A stretch of DNA of 32,014 bases from Discostella pseudostelligera (lineage: Eukaryota > Bacillariophyta > Thalassiosirophyceae > Thalassiosirales > Thalassiosiraceae). The DNA is taken from NCBI GenBank assembly GCA_036940085.1, contig JALLBK010000400.1, forward strand, positions 1 to 32,014, in the 5' to 3' direction. Made by a program: the position numbers and the translations under genes. This document shows, piece after piece, positions 23,005-31,637 of the stretch. Position 1 is the first letter of the stretch, and each line of letters begins with the position of its first letter. Under the pieces are notes generated by a model. It had not been told where the DNA came from. It worked only from the letters and a program-made list of their open reading frames with translations, and made no database searches.

Positions 23005-24063
23005 CTACTTCATAATAGTCTCTTCAAGTTTCTGCAGCATGGCTTCTACTTCCTCATTAGTATTCTTCGTAAACGTACCCTCCGTGAAAAAGGCTCCTGC
23101 GATGTGCTTTCTTTGCGTCGTCCTATCAAGATAAAAGGCACCACCTTCCAAATTCGTTTTGGCAGTTGCCGTCAACCAGCAAATACCCTCTGCTCCCTCC
23201 CACGTCGTTCTCAGTGGTTCAAGAATTTTCGCCGTACCTCCATAGGCCGCCTCAACTCCAGCAGTACGCGTCCAGCCAGGATGACTCGAAACAAATGTAA
23301 CATCCGGATATTGTTCAGTAAACTTCTCAGCTAGAAGAACTTGTCCGCGCTTTGCATAGGCATAGGCTAAATTACCATCGTATTTGGATTCATACTGCCC
23401 CATACTGGCAGCCATTTCCCAATCTGGGAATTTGGTATTGTACATTCCCCCCGAACTAACGTATACGACTCTTGCCTCTCCATTACTCATTTCGGATGCC
23501 TTGGTCAATGAGGGCAAAAGTAGCTTTGTCAACTGGTACGAGCCACAAACTAAATGAGCCATAAATGTGACTTCCTGTCCCTCACTATTCACTTTCCGTT
23601 CATTGAACAATGCACCAGCATTGCAGACCAAGCAGTCAAGCTTATTCTCCTTGTTTTGGAATTCGGAAACCACTCGTTTGATATGACTTGGCTCGCTCAC
23701 ATCCCCCAGCAACACATTCACATTGGGATTGTTGGTCAATGTTCGAATTTCTTGTTTTGCACTCTCGGCACGTTCCTTATTACGACATAACATGTAGACG
23801 GTGGCTTTCTTGGCTGCGGCATAGGTTGCAATTTCTTTCCCTATGCCTTGATTGGCACCTGAGATGAGGAATATCTTACCAGATAGATCGACACCGTCAT
23901 TCTTATGTGTTGAATCATTTATGTCGACTACAGCAGCTTTTTGGACGGGTTCGGTGTATTGGGCTACATGGTTGAGATATCCAGTTTGAGTGAAGTGCTT
24001 CTTCCCGTAGAGGAAGAATTGGGTGCTTACGATGCCTTGCTTGATCAAGCCTATCATTTTCAT
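23005..24063 (-). CDS. Short-chain dehydrogenase/reductase, DHRS12-like
   Basis: Single exon from ATG 24063 (MKMIGLIKQG), 352 residues; the longer frame upstream begins at TTG and is not needed. The Rossmann nucleotide motif is FLISGANQGIGKE (about residues 65-77), then LVCNAGALFNERK, VVYVSSGGMYNTKF with the catalytic Ser, and the active-site YAYAK. SSHPGWTRTAGVEAAYGG and the C-terminal WLTATAKTNLEGGAFYLDR match the DHRS12 group of classical SDRs. It would reduce or oxidise a lipid-type carbonyl with NAD(P)H; the substrate is unknown. The N-terminal ~50 residues (IVSTQFFLYGKKHFTQTGYL) are also found in DHRS12-like proteins and suggest membrane or organelle association. It is convergent with the tubulin gene (231-bp gap). 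Confidence 0.87.
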   Translation of the reverse strand: MKMIGLIKQGIVSTQFFLYGKKHFTQTGYLNHVAQYTEPVQKAAVVDINDSTHKNDGVDLSGKIFLISGANQGIGKEIATYAAAKKATVYMLCRNKERAESAKQEIRTLTNNPNVNVLLGDVSEPSHIKRVVSEFQNKENKLDCLVCNAGALFNERKVNSEGQEVTFMAHLVCGSYQLTKLLLPSLTKASEMSNGEARVVYVSSGGMYNTKFPDWEMAASMGQYESKYDGNLAYAYAKRGQVLLAEKFTEQYPDVTFVSSHPGWTRTAGVEAAYGGTAKILEPLRTTWEGAEGICWLTATAKTNLEGGAFYLDRTTQRKHIAGAFFTEGTFTKNTNEEVEAMLQKLEETIMK

Positions 24064-24368
24064 TTGTTGTTTCCTTCGCTCCGCTGCTACTACACTAAAA
24101 TCACTAATCGGCGGCAATCGCAATGGTCATAAGACGGCATGCAGACGGACGCTGACGTCAGAGTGCGGTGACCGCCAGACGACCGATGACTCAGCGAAAA
24201 GATCTTGGCGATAATAAAGCGACCACACAATTCACCTTCAACCTTCAAGATGACCGGCGGATGACGATGACGATGACACCTGCTGTTTTCCACATCAGCA
24301 TCTGCCACTTTGTCGTTCTTATCAAAAAATACTCTACCACCATTCAAAAAGATTCAAAGCATCGAACC
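24064..24368. promoter_or_regulatory. Shared divergent promoter region (SDR / glycine-rich protein)
   Basis: 305 bp between divergent start codons. No gene or strong element is seen, apart from GACGTCA at 24153-24159 (CTGACGTCAGAG), a perfect CRE/bZIP-type TGACGTCA palindrome. Confidence 0.4.
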
Positions 24369-25210
24369 ATGAAATCCACCCTCGTCTTCCTCGCTACCGC
24401 CGCCCTTTCCACGGGCATCTCTGAATCCTTCAGTACTCCTACTGCCGCTGTCCATACCCGGCCTACGACGGCCCTATCCATGATGTCGAGCAGTGATGAC
24501 AAGAAGAAGAACACCTTCGCCGCATCTGTCGTCGCCGCGGCATACCTCCTTGCCAACGTCGTATCCTCCGATGCTGCCTTTGCCATGGACGCTGCCTTTG
24601 ACAGCCCATCCTCTACGTCTGATTTTACACAATCTTCGTCGGTCATTATTGCGGCACGATCGGGAGGACGCGCCGGTGGACGTGCCGCACCACGGATGGT
24701 GAGCCGTCCTAGTAGCAGCAGTAGTACGCGGGTGATCAATCGTACGACCGTGATTGCACCTCCTCCAATTGTCATGGGTGGCGGGTATGGTGGATATGGA
24801 GGATATTATGATCCTACTCCTGGTATTGGTGAGTTTGTTGTTTTTTGTGGTGCATTTTGTTGTCATTCCACACGCTGTGTTATTTTTATAATATTCATTG
24901 CAGCTCATTCTTCTTCTCTCTCGATCAATATCATCATCACCGTAAAAACAATTCACCCGCACATAAAGCGTTGAACCTTGGATTTTCGGCAGTCAACGCC
25001 ATTGGAAATGGATTGCGTGAATCTCGTCAAAATGAAATGATCTACCAAGAGCGAGCGGAATTGAGTGCATCGCGCGAGAGAGAGGCGGAAATGGCCGCGA
25101 GGATACGACAATTGGAATTGATGCAGATGCAGCAGGCTGGAGGTCAGACTCAGCAACCGCAGGTTATTATTGCTCAACCTGCTCCCGCGGTGGCTGTTCC
25201 AGCTCAGTAG
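24369..25210 (+). CDS. Secreted or plastid-lumen glycine-rich, coiled-coil protein
   Basis: Exon 1 is 24369-24828, ending at a GTGAGT donor. The second exon's frame is certain only from about 24993 to the stop at 25208-25210. Two in-phase acceptors fit: AAAG ending 24968 (233 residues, preferred) or GGCAG ending 24992. The T-rich CAG at 24903 would give an early stop. The N-terminus (MKSTLVFLATAALSTGISES) is a signal peptide. After a short Ser-rich stretch comes a second hydrophobic segment (ASVVAAAYLLANVVSSDAAF) ending AFA-M, like a thylakoid transfer signal. Then come an Arg/Ser-rich part, a GGYGGYGGYY patch, and a charged helix (ESRQNEMIYQERAELSASRE to MAARIRQLELMQMQQ), likely coiled coil, and a Gln/Pro/Val tail. 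I do not recognise a functional family. Lumen location is inference. Confidence 0.65.
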
Positions 25211-25956
25211 ACGTTCTCTTTGATTTGATTGTTGACGAGAGCACTGAAAAATATGATTGGAGTTGGTCAAGAAGCACCGAAATATAAAGTACCATAGATG
25301 CCACTGAAAGATGTCGAGATCGAGCAGCAGCTGAGCATCACATAGGATATGCTTTTGATGCAGGATGCACATCAATTGCTGGAATCAACTCAACCTTCGG
25401 ACAGAATAGGTACATGTAATAGGAATGATCATTGTCTAATTGATCATTATCAATGTTGCCTAATCGACTTAGAGACCACCTATCATTCCGCCGATATTGT
25501 CGATACCTGGCGGGGCTTTCCCGCCAAAACTTCCTGCCGCATGACTCTCCCGCCAAAACGTTCCCGCCGCGGGCCGGCCGGCTTTCCCGCTCAAATTTTC
25601 CGCGCTGGATTTCCCGCCACTTTGTTCACTCGGAAATCCTCGCCAACGCGACGCCGCCAACATCCTATCACCGTGTTCACCATGATGTGGCCATGACACA
25701 AATATCAAGCCGACGGCCGACGGAACAGAAGAATTGATGATCTCATATCGGTGATCGAACCACTTTCATCTTCGCTGAGCAGTCTTCGAGGCTCCTCGTT
25801 GGAAAGAGGCGGAACAGCTGGACGGATTGGTAGTGGTTGGGATATTTCACCCGTCTCGCCTCGACATTGAAAGTCGGCATCAGCACTAGCCTACGACCTA
25901 CGAGATAGAGTGCGTTTCAATCAAAATCATCGCCACGTCATACCGTCGATAATCTC
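25211..25956. other. Intergenic region with GC-rich GGCGGGA cluster
   Basis: 746 bp. Between 25508 and 25620 the element TTCCCGCC (reverse of GGCGGGAA) occurs at least four times: 25518-25525, 25547-25553, 25561-25568 and 25611-25618, together with CCGCGGGCCGGCCGG. The rest shows no gene; open stretches at 25349-25737 run through the cluster and lack any motif. It is probably promoter DNA for the SANT/Myb gene at 25957. Confidence 0.5.
25508..25620 (-). promoter_or_regulatory. Cluster of E2F-like GGCGGGAA elements
   Basis: Several copies of TTTCCCGCC(A) within 110 bp, about 340-450 bp upstream of the membrane SANT/Myb gene. Two copies share the longer CCCGCCAAAAC. The core resembles the E2F/DP site; binding is inferred. 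Confidence 0.4.
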
Positions 25957-28056
25957 ATGCCAACTACTTTCTCACCTTCCTCCACTGTACGATCACTCTC
26001 TCCCAGTGACGAAAGTCGATTTGTACCCTATTCTTCCATTATGGGTTCTTCCTCCGTTTTGGAACGGCACTTCGCCGCAGCGGCGGCATCCACTTCGAAT
26101 CCAGAACAACAACCACAACTTCGCGTCAACAACGAGGACGGTCCAATCGAGATGATGCCATTAGCTAATACTATGGATGATGAGAAGAGTGTTGGTCTTG
26201 TCGGAGCGACGATTTGCTTTACTCCTGAGTCTTCTCCAGTATCATCTCCGAAGGTGAAAGGAGCTCCTGCTACCAGTACCGTCTACTCGCTTCATAGTGG
26301 CAGCAACAACTACATTGGCAGTGTGCACGAGGGTCATAGCGATGGCATCATGGAGAGTGTGGTTAGCATCATGAAAAGCTCCGTGGTACGCATTGCATCC
26401 AGTCTCGATGGTCGCAGTATTACTGAGTACGAGGTTTTGGATGGTATTAACTCACGAGGTACCATCGAATACGAAGATTTGATATCGGAAAATGGAAGTG
26501 CTGTTGGCGTCGAACATCAATGTGCTCGAAGTGAAGAGAGTACGAAGGTGAAGAGCAACGAGTATCGCAGCAGCCAGTCTGGTAGTAATAAATCGGCACT
26601 ACTACTATCGGGTCATCATTTGAGTGAAAGCATCATGTCATGTCCCAGTCTCGATGGTGGAGGATATGACGACGTAACGTTACCTACATTGGCTAGTCCA
26701 TTTCGGGACTTTAAGTCTTCGCCGTCGGATGATGAGGCACGTGTAGCGAGAGAAGAAGAGGAATATTCTGGTTCGTTGACGAATTCCAATACCGATAACT
26801 TGAGTGATGAGCGAGACGCCGTGGTCGAGAATGAGGAGCGAACCGATGGCGGATCTGTTAACAGTTCACCGATTGATGATCGCCCGCAGAATGCATTCAT
26901 GAATTTACAGAAGTTTTGGGAAGGTCATACTACTCTATCAACCATGACGAAGAGTATGATGTGGCGTGTCCTCGGAACGGAGACACCAACCGCAGAAGTG
27001 CCCGAGGATGGCAAGGCCGGTATTGATGCCGAGAACATTGCAGTAGCCGCGACACCTTCCGAGTCCACTGACATAAAGGTTGGCAAGTCTTCGGAAGGCA
27101 ATGCTAACATCGCGTCGACAAGCCCTGCCGATCCATCTGATCCTACACTCGAGGAGAAGCTACCAGAGCCAGGAGTGAACAACAGTAGCAGCGACGACAA
27201 CGCGCATGGTCTGCAGACGGACTCCGACATGGGCATTATTGCCAAGTGCAAGCACGTCACCAGTACCATCATCAGTGCCACCGCCTCGTTGTGTTTCCTC
27301 GTCATGTTCGTTTACATTTGCAACTACTTGCCCACCCCTGGCGACGACGTGACAGAGGAGGTCGCGGATCTTCCACTCGTCGCAATTCCATCCGAGGAGC
27401 CAACATATGAAGAGATCGTGATCGATGAGAAGCCATCTCCATCCGAAGGTTATTGGATTATCATTTCAACCGTATTGGTATTGATGATCGGTGCATTCAT
27501 GTTCAGCTACAAGCGTGGCGCATCCTCGACTGCCGAACCCATGCTTGCACCGAGCACCAACCATGTCACTGGGATCTGGAGCGAAGAGGAGCATCGCCAG
27601 TTTCTCGAGGGCTACAATAAGCACGGAAGTAAGTGGACACAGGTTAGCACGTTCGTCCCCACTCGCTCCGTCACTCAAGTTCGGGCGCATGGTAATTACT
27701 GGCTCAAGGTTAGGTCTCCGACGAAAATGACCAGGGCAAGAGTAGCACCCACTCCTGCCAATTCTCCTGATAATCCGATGAAGAAGGTGGATGTAGAAGG
27801 TAGCAGTCCAAGTTCAGTTTCTTCCGGTAAGAGCACCCCCACAAAGTCTAACAAAACTTCTAATGCGAAGACACCCGTTTCGTCGAACAAAGCCAACAAG
27901 GATAAGTCATCCATCAAGGGAATATTGACGGTGAAAGACCGTAACCGATCGTCGAAGCACGTCACTCCTAAGACTGAGCACAAGGCGAGGAAGTCGGTGG
28001 TGAAGCAGGGACCAAAGTCGGACCCCGTCAGACGTGTGAGGATTCAGGCAGCCTAA
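25957..28056 (+). CDS. SANT/Myb-domain protein with two predicted membrane spans
   Basis: Single exon, 699 residues. Residues 1-430 are acidic, Ser-rich and low complexity. Two hydrophobic spans follow: about 433-457 (STIISATASLCFLVMFVYIC) and about 499-517 (YWIIISTVLVLMIGAFMFSY), separated by an acidic loop of some 40 residues. Then comes a single Myb/SANT repeat at about 540-588: IWSEEEHRQFLEGYNKHGSK, W, TQVSTFVPTRSVTQVRAHGN, YWLK. The three spaced aromatics and TRSVTQVRAH place it near the SHAQKYF-class one-repeat Mybs, although the SHAQKYF motif itself is altered to AHGNYWL. The tail (580-699) is very basic and Lys/Ser-rich. It probably sits in the ER or nuclear envelope and may release its DNA-binding half by proteolysis; that is inference from known membrane-bound factors. 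Two spans imply both ends face the cytosol. Confidence 0.8.
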   Translation: MPTTFSPSSTVRSLSPSDESRFVPYSSIMGSSSVLERHFAAAAASTSNPEQQPQLRVNNEDGPIEMMPLANTMDDEKSVGLVGATICFTPESSPVSSPKVKGAPATSTVYSLHSGSNNYIGSVHEGHSDGIMESVVSIMKSSVVRIASSLDGRSITEYEVLDGINSRGTIEYEDLISENGSAVGVEHQCARSEESTKVKSNEYRSSQSGSNKSALLLSGHHLSESIMSCPSLDGGGYDDVTLPTLASPFRDFKSSPSDDEARVAREEEEYSGSLTNSNTDNLSDERDAVVENEERTDGGSVNSSPIDDRPQNAFMNLQKFWEGHTTLSTMTKSMMWRVLGTETPTAEVPEDGKAGIDAENIAVAATPSESTDIKVGKSSEGNANIASTSPADPSDPTLEEKLPEPGVNNSSSDDNAHGLQTDSDMGIIAKCKHVTSTIISATASLCFLVMFVYICNYLPTPGDDVTEEVADLPLVAIPSEEPTYEEIVIDEKPSPSEGYWIIISTVLVLMIGAFMFSYKRGASSTAEPMLAPSTNHVTGIWSEEEHRQFLEGYNKHGSKWTQVSTFVPTRSVTQVRAHGNYWLKVRSPTKMTRARVAPTPANSPDNPMKKVDVEGSSPSSVSSGKSTPTKSNKTSNAKTPVSSNKANKDKSSIKGILTVKDRNRSSKHVTPKTEHKARKSVVKQGPKSDPVRRVRIQAA

Positions 28057-28292
28057 AGAGTCTTTTGTTTATGTCGGAGCTGCCTATTAGTTGTTTAGAT
28101 AGATATTTTCTTTCGTTGGATGCTTGCCGGTGAGGTTTATTGCCATTCAATGTGCACAGAGTGAAACGAATGATAGAGTTGATTAGATAATCGTGTAGTT
28201 TAGAATGTAGAATTCTAAGTTCAACGAACGGTGCCATAGGTAGAATTCATCTCAGTAGATAATTATTCGAGCCGAGTATGCATCCCAAATCA

Positions 28293-29439
28293 TCAAATCC
28301 GATTCGAACCTTCCTGCCTCATACCCAACTCATCCCAACCCAATGTTTCCCGTATCTTCTCTAGCCTCTTCAGATTGCTATTCTTATCGCTTCATTAATA
28401 TGCACAGAGTGGTTAGCCACATGAAATATGAATCGATAAGCAGAACAAAATAATACAGAGCCACGTCGAAAGTCGAAACGAAGCAATCTCCTTACTTACC
28501 TCACTGGTTGCGTCAAAGGATATACGAATACTGAAGTTCTAGAAACACTCCTGTACAAGACCAACTTATCCTCTGGGCGGAGTAGAAACTCAATATCGTC
28601 GTAGGTTGCACCAGGAGGATACTCTGTTGGTGTTATTGCATGAAGGTCTTCATGCGAATTTCGTCGTATGTGTGGATGTTGGTGATCATGAGATGAAAAG
28701 AATGAGTTCTTGTGATATCGCAAAAGTTCTAAACATGATGACAACCTCTACACATAATTCAAACATACTCACAATCATCAGTTAATTCTACAATCTCAAT
28801 CTTATCATTCACATTCTTCACAGCATTCGCCAAACTCTTCCATGCCACATTGGCATCGCTCGTTTCTGTCAAATATGTCCATGGTGGTGAAAAACGCGAT
28901 GGATTCCGTACCGCCGATGTGCTGACGCCATTGGCTGTTGCTGAAACTCCCGATAGCCGTCCTCCTCCTGTATTGTTATTACGTAGCTCTCCGGTGCAAG
29001 TGACGACAGTTCGGGCGGGGTTGGAATCGGTGGTGCATCCCCGTCGTCCTGCGGATGTAGCAGCTTGGTTGGTGGGTACTTCTTGTGCCATGGTGGGTGA
29101 ACTGGTGGCAGCAGAAGACGTTGGGGAGTGCATTAGTAATAGGGAAGATAAAAGTGATTGGATTACTTGTCGACGAAAGGGAGGATATGTTGTTGTGCTG
29201 GGAGGAGATTCTTGGTGGTGGGGCGAGACGACAAGTTTGACTCCAATAGCATGATTTGTCGACTTGGAAGGTAGGAAAGGAGACTGTTGTAATGATGATA
29301 CTACTGCCGCCGCCAACACCAACACCGCCATCACTGCCCAACAGGGTTTTGTCGCGTACTTCTTCATCCCGAGTGTTGATCGATGTAGTGTCAATTGTCG
29401 ATTGGACCAACTAATACTGTCATGACAGGCACTCATCAT
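28293..29439 (-). CDS. DUF1499 protein, probably thylakoid lumen
   Basis: Three exons: 29439-28773, 28647-28500 and 28389-28293, about 303 residues. Introns are 125 bp (GTGAGT..GAAG) and 110 bp (GTAAGT..GAAG). Splicing gives [20 protein letters not shown], then [20 protein letters not shown] and [19 protein letters not shown], the normal end of a DUF1499 domain. The small last exon (97 bp) was found from this match. Upstream, the domain starts near [15 protein letters not shown]. The start has a hydrophobic core ([16 protein letters not shown]); ATG 29367 would place it properly, ATG 29439 adds 24 residues. A second RR-led hydrophobic segment ([19 protein letters not shown]) ending in SSAATS looks like a twin-arginine-type lumen signal. 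DUF1499 proteins have no established activity. Confidence 0.83.
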
Positions 29440-29700
29440 GAATACTGGTGGAAGAGGAAGAAGTGAAAGTGAAAAGAAATCAAAAGATACGGCGAGAAAT
29501 CAAAAGATATGGCGGGAAATCAAAAGATATTGTTTGGATGGCGGGAAATAGAATCGTACTGCACGCACTCCAACACAATCCACCATCCAACCTCATCGAA
29601 CACAACCTACATTACACAATACCCACTCAGCTCCACCCTTCACTCACCACCATCCAATAATTATTGGTCAGCATCAATTCTTCGTAGTATTGATAGAGCC
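29440..29700. promoter_or_regulatory. Shared divergent promoter with 20-bp tandem GGCGGGAAAT repeat
   Basis: 261 bp between the DUF1499 start and ATG 29701. CAAAAGATAYGGCGRGAAAT occurs twice in tandem (29481-29500 and 29501-29520). A third CAAAAGATAT at 29521 is followed, after a short insert, by GGCGGGAAAT (29540-29549). The frame is open from ATG 29509, but that ATG is inside the repeat, so it is an unlikely start. Confidence 0.55.
29481..29549 (+). repeat. 20-bp tandem repeat carrying GGCGGGAAAT
   Basis: Two adjacent 20-bp units differ at two positions, and a third unit is interrupted by about 9 bp. Each copy ends in an E2F-like GGCGRGAAAT. Seen directly. Confidence 0.75.
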
Positions 29701-30441
29701 ATGTTCTCTGCTAACGAGAACATTCTCCTCCGACAATTCAAGCGTCGTGTGGTGGAATACGTCGAATCAACTATCCCCGAGAGTGCCCTCGAATTAGGCA
29801 CATCGGTCATGGTGATGCAAGTCTCCTGTCGACAGCCGGGATGCGTACCACTGGAGACGGCAATTACAATTGTATTTCCAAAGCCACCTCGCACGAAAAA
29901 AACGAAGAGGAAGGAGATCATTAGGAAGTTGATAGACACCACCGATCAACAACAAGCAGTGAATGGCGAAGAAAAAGTTATTGAAGATGAACCTCCATCG
30001 TTCCCTCAACCGCTCATTCCCAACCTCGAAGAATCACGCATCGGTGGATCATACAAAACACGCATCCTCAAACCACTCGCCGACGTTACTCTCGACGATG
30101 TCCTCGATGCATTACCCCCTTCGTTTAAAGGTGGACGACGCACGCCATTGTCATTGTGTTTACGTGTAAGAGACATGATGGTGGCACAAATTGGACAACT
30201 TTGTGGTGATGACGATTCACGTGATAGTGTGGAGGGGAGGAAAGTTGTTGCCGAGTACCTTAGGGGTTATTTGGAGGAATATATCGCGGGGGGATGCATT
30301 CCACCGAAATGGGGAGAAGAATATATTGGAGAGGGAACTGGCAATGACGATGGTGATGAGGATAAAAAGTTTGCTACATCACTTGGAAAAATAGAGGTGT
30401 CTCCAACAGATGCAACAAATATATCAGAGAGATTACCGTAA
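29701..30441 (+). CDS. Uncharacterised protein with CRQPGCVP motif (246 aa)
   Basis: Single exon from ATG 29701 (MFSANENILLRQFKRRVVEY), the first ATG after the repeat-bearing promoter. I cannot name the family. A conserved-looking core reads SVMVMQVSCRQPGCVPLETA followed by ITIVFP, with a C-x4-C pair that could bind metal or form a disulfide. Later come SYKTRILKPLADVTLDDVLD, ALPPSFKGGRRTPLS and LCLRVRDMMVAQIGQLCGDD. These are well-formed amphipathic segments, so it is likely a folded soluble protein of general eukaryotic or plant-like type. A basic linker (RTKKTKRKEIIRKL) splits the two parts. No signal peptide is seen. It is divergent from the DUF1499 gene. Confidence 0.7.
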   Translation: MFSANENILLRQFKRRVVEYVESTIPESALELGTSVMVMQVSCRQPGCVPLETAITIVFPKPPRTKKTKRKEIIRKLIDTTDQQQAVNGEEKVIEDEPPSFPQPLIPNLEESRIGGSYKTRILKPLADVTLDDVLDALPPSFKGGRRTPLSLCLRVRDMMVAQIGQLCGDDDSRDSVEGRKVVAEYLRGYLEEYIAGGCIPPKWGEEYIGEGTGNDDGDEDKKFATSLGKIEVSPTDATNISERLP

Positions 30442-30806
30442 TGGAAATGACGAGGGTTCATGTAACGACGATAAATGCTCAATTGAGGCAAGGGGGGATT
30501 CGTTTGCAATGAGAAATGAGAAATGTCCATCGGTGAGGGACATAGACACAACGCATGATGGAACAACTGAACATCATATATTGCCAAAGCAACAAATTTC
30601 GATAATGAAGAGCGAGCAGTCCCATGCATCCGACGAGCTGGGTGTATTTAACTAGAACAGACAATTCTGTATGGACTGATTTTGATACTCCACGGACCGA
30701 GTTCAATGTTTCTTGCAGCGACACTTTGCACTTTGAGATGCTGGTATTCATCAATTTCCAATCATTAACTATAACAAGACAATTAAATATGATTGTAACA
30801 TAATTA
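30442..30806. other. Convergent 3' intergenic region
   Basis: 365 bp between the stop of the 29701 gene and the VPS2 stop. No gene or repeat is seen; it is AT-rich near 30760-30810. Short open stretches on either strand have no motif. It probably holds both 3' UTRs. Confidence 0.55.
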
Positions 30807-31637
30807 TCATCGTTTCAAGTTGTTCAACCGAGCCTCTAAATCTGAAATAGCCGTGTCCGTTGCACCTCCCCCACCTCCCACATTTCCAGTGTCATCGCCA
30901 CCACTCTCTCCTGCAGCTAATGCAACTTTGCCACTGTCAGCTTTCAAAGATCCATTGGATACACTGCCCGCTCCCAACCCCAACTCAGGAGCATTCGGTA
31001 TGCCTTCGCTCATGGCAATGCCAATCTCATCAAGAACTTGTGCCACCACTCGATCTTCCTCTTCCTCATCATTGTCCATAGCACCATCAATTGCCTCGCC
31101 CATAATTTCTTGCATCATCTCCGATTTCATATTCTCCTTTTCAAACTCTGTCATCATTTTGTTTATTGCCGGAACATCGACGGCCTTATTCATCTTCCGC
31201 ATGGCAATGGCTGTATTTTTCATGGCCTCCGCCATGGCCGCATGACTTGCCACGGTCTGTAATTTCAGCGCACACCCTTGTAAATGACTTCGCATTTCAA
31301 TAAATTTTGTAATGTATTGTCGAGTTCGTACTAAATCCTTTGCCATGATTTTCACAGCCTTCATTTGATTTTCACGTGCCATCTTCTTTATTTCGATGGT
31401 AAGACGTTGCTCCTCCCGTTGGAGGGAGCGGGTTTCGCGGTCAATCTCCCCTAGATATAGGAAGAAAAATGATGGGAGAATACCATGTATTTGTAAACTG
31501 AGTAACGAAATAATAAAAGTAGACGAACAGAAAAGATATTGATCTAGTGAACACTCACGGATGGCCCTCGTTATCAATCTTTTATTTTCGCGTAGTTGCT
31601 CCTTGAGCGGCTTTTCTTTGCCGAATATATTGCCCAT
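30807..31637 (-). CDS. VPS2: ESCRT-III subunit VPS2 / CHMP2
   Basis: Two exons, 31637-31559 and 31450-30807, 240 residues. The 108-bp intron (GTGAGT..CTAG) is a multiple of three with no in-frame stop, so unspliced translation would add 36 false residues. Splicing gives LITRAIREIDRETRSLQREE, the normal Snf7-domain start of CHMP2. Helices continue with IKKMARENQMKAVKIMAKDL and VRTRQYITKFIEMRSHLQG. After AMRKMNKAVDVPAINKMM is an acidic hinge (DNDEEEEDR), and the C-terminus ISDLEARLNNLKR is a classical MIM1 motif for VPS4 MIT binding. It polymerises with VPS24/CHMP3 in multivesicular body sorting and membrane scission. The N-terminus MGNIFGKE fits the N-myristoylation pattern, unlike the human MDLLFG start. 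The linker has a Gly-rich stretch (GNVGGGGG). Confidence 0.94.
   Translation of the reverse strand: MGNIFGKEKPLKEQLRENKRLITRAIRECSLDQYLFCSSTFIISLLSLQIHGILPSFFFLYLGEIDRETRSLQREEQRLTIEIKKMARENQMKAVKIMAKDLVRTRQYITKFIEMRSHLQGCALKLQTVASHAAMAEAMKNTAIAMRKMNKAVDVPAINKMMTEFEKENMKSEMMQEIMGEAIDGAMDNDEEEEDRVVAQVLDEIGIAMSEGIPNAPELGLGAGSVSNGSLKADSGKVALAAGESGGDDTGNVGGGGGATDTAISDLEARLNNLKR

Noticed and set aside
24344..24962. Long minus-strand open frames over the glycine-rich gene
   Set aside because: Low-complexity Arg/Ala/Thr shadows of the plus-strand gene, which has a signal peptide and a sensible start.
28850..29254. 134-codon plus-strand open frame
   Set aside because: Antisense to the DUF1499 exon 1; no motif, and the opposite strand has a recognised domain.
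29509..29700. N-terminal extension of the 29701 gene from ATG 29509
   Set aside because: This ATG lies in the 20-bp repeat and the added residues are promoter-like, low-complexity and unconserved in appearance.
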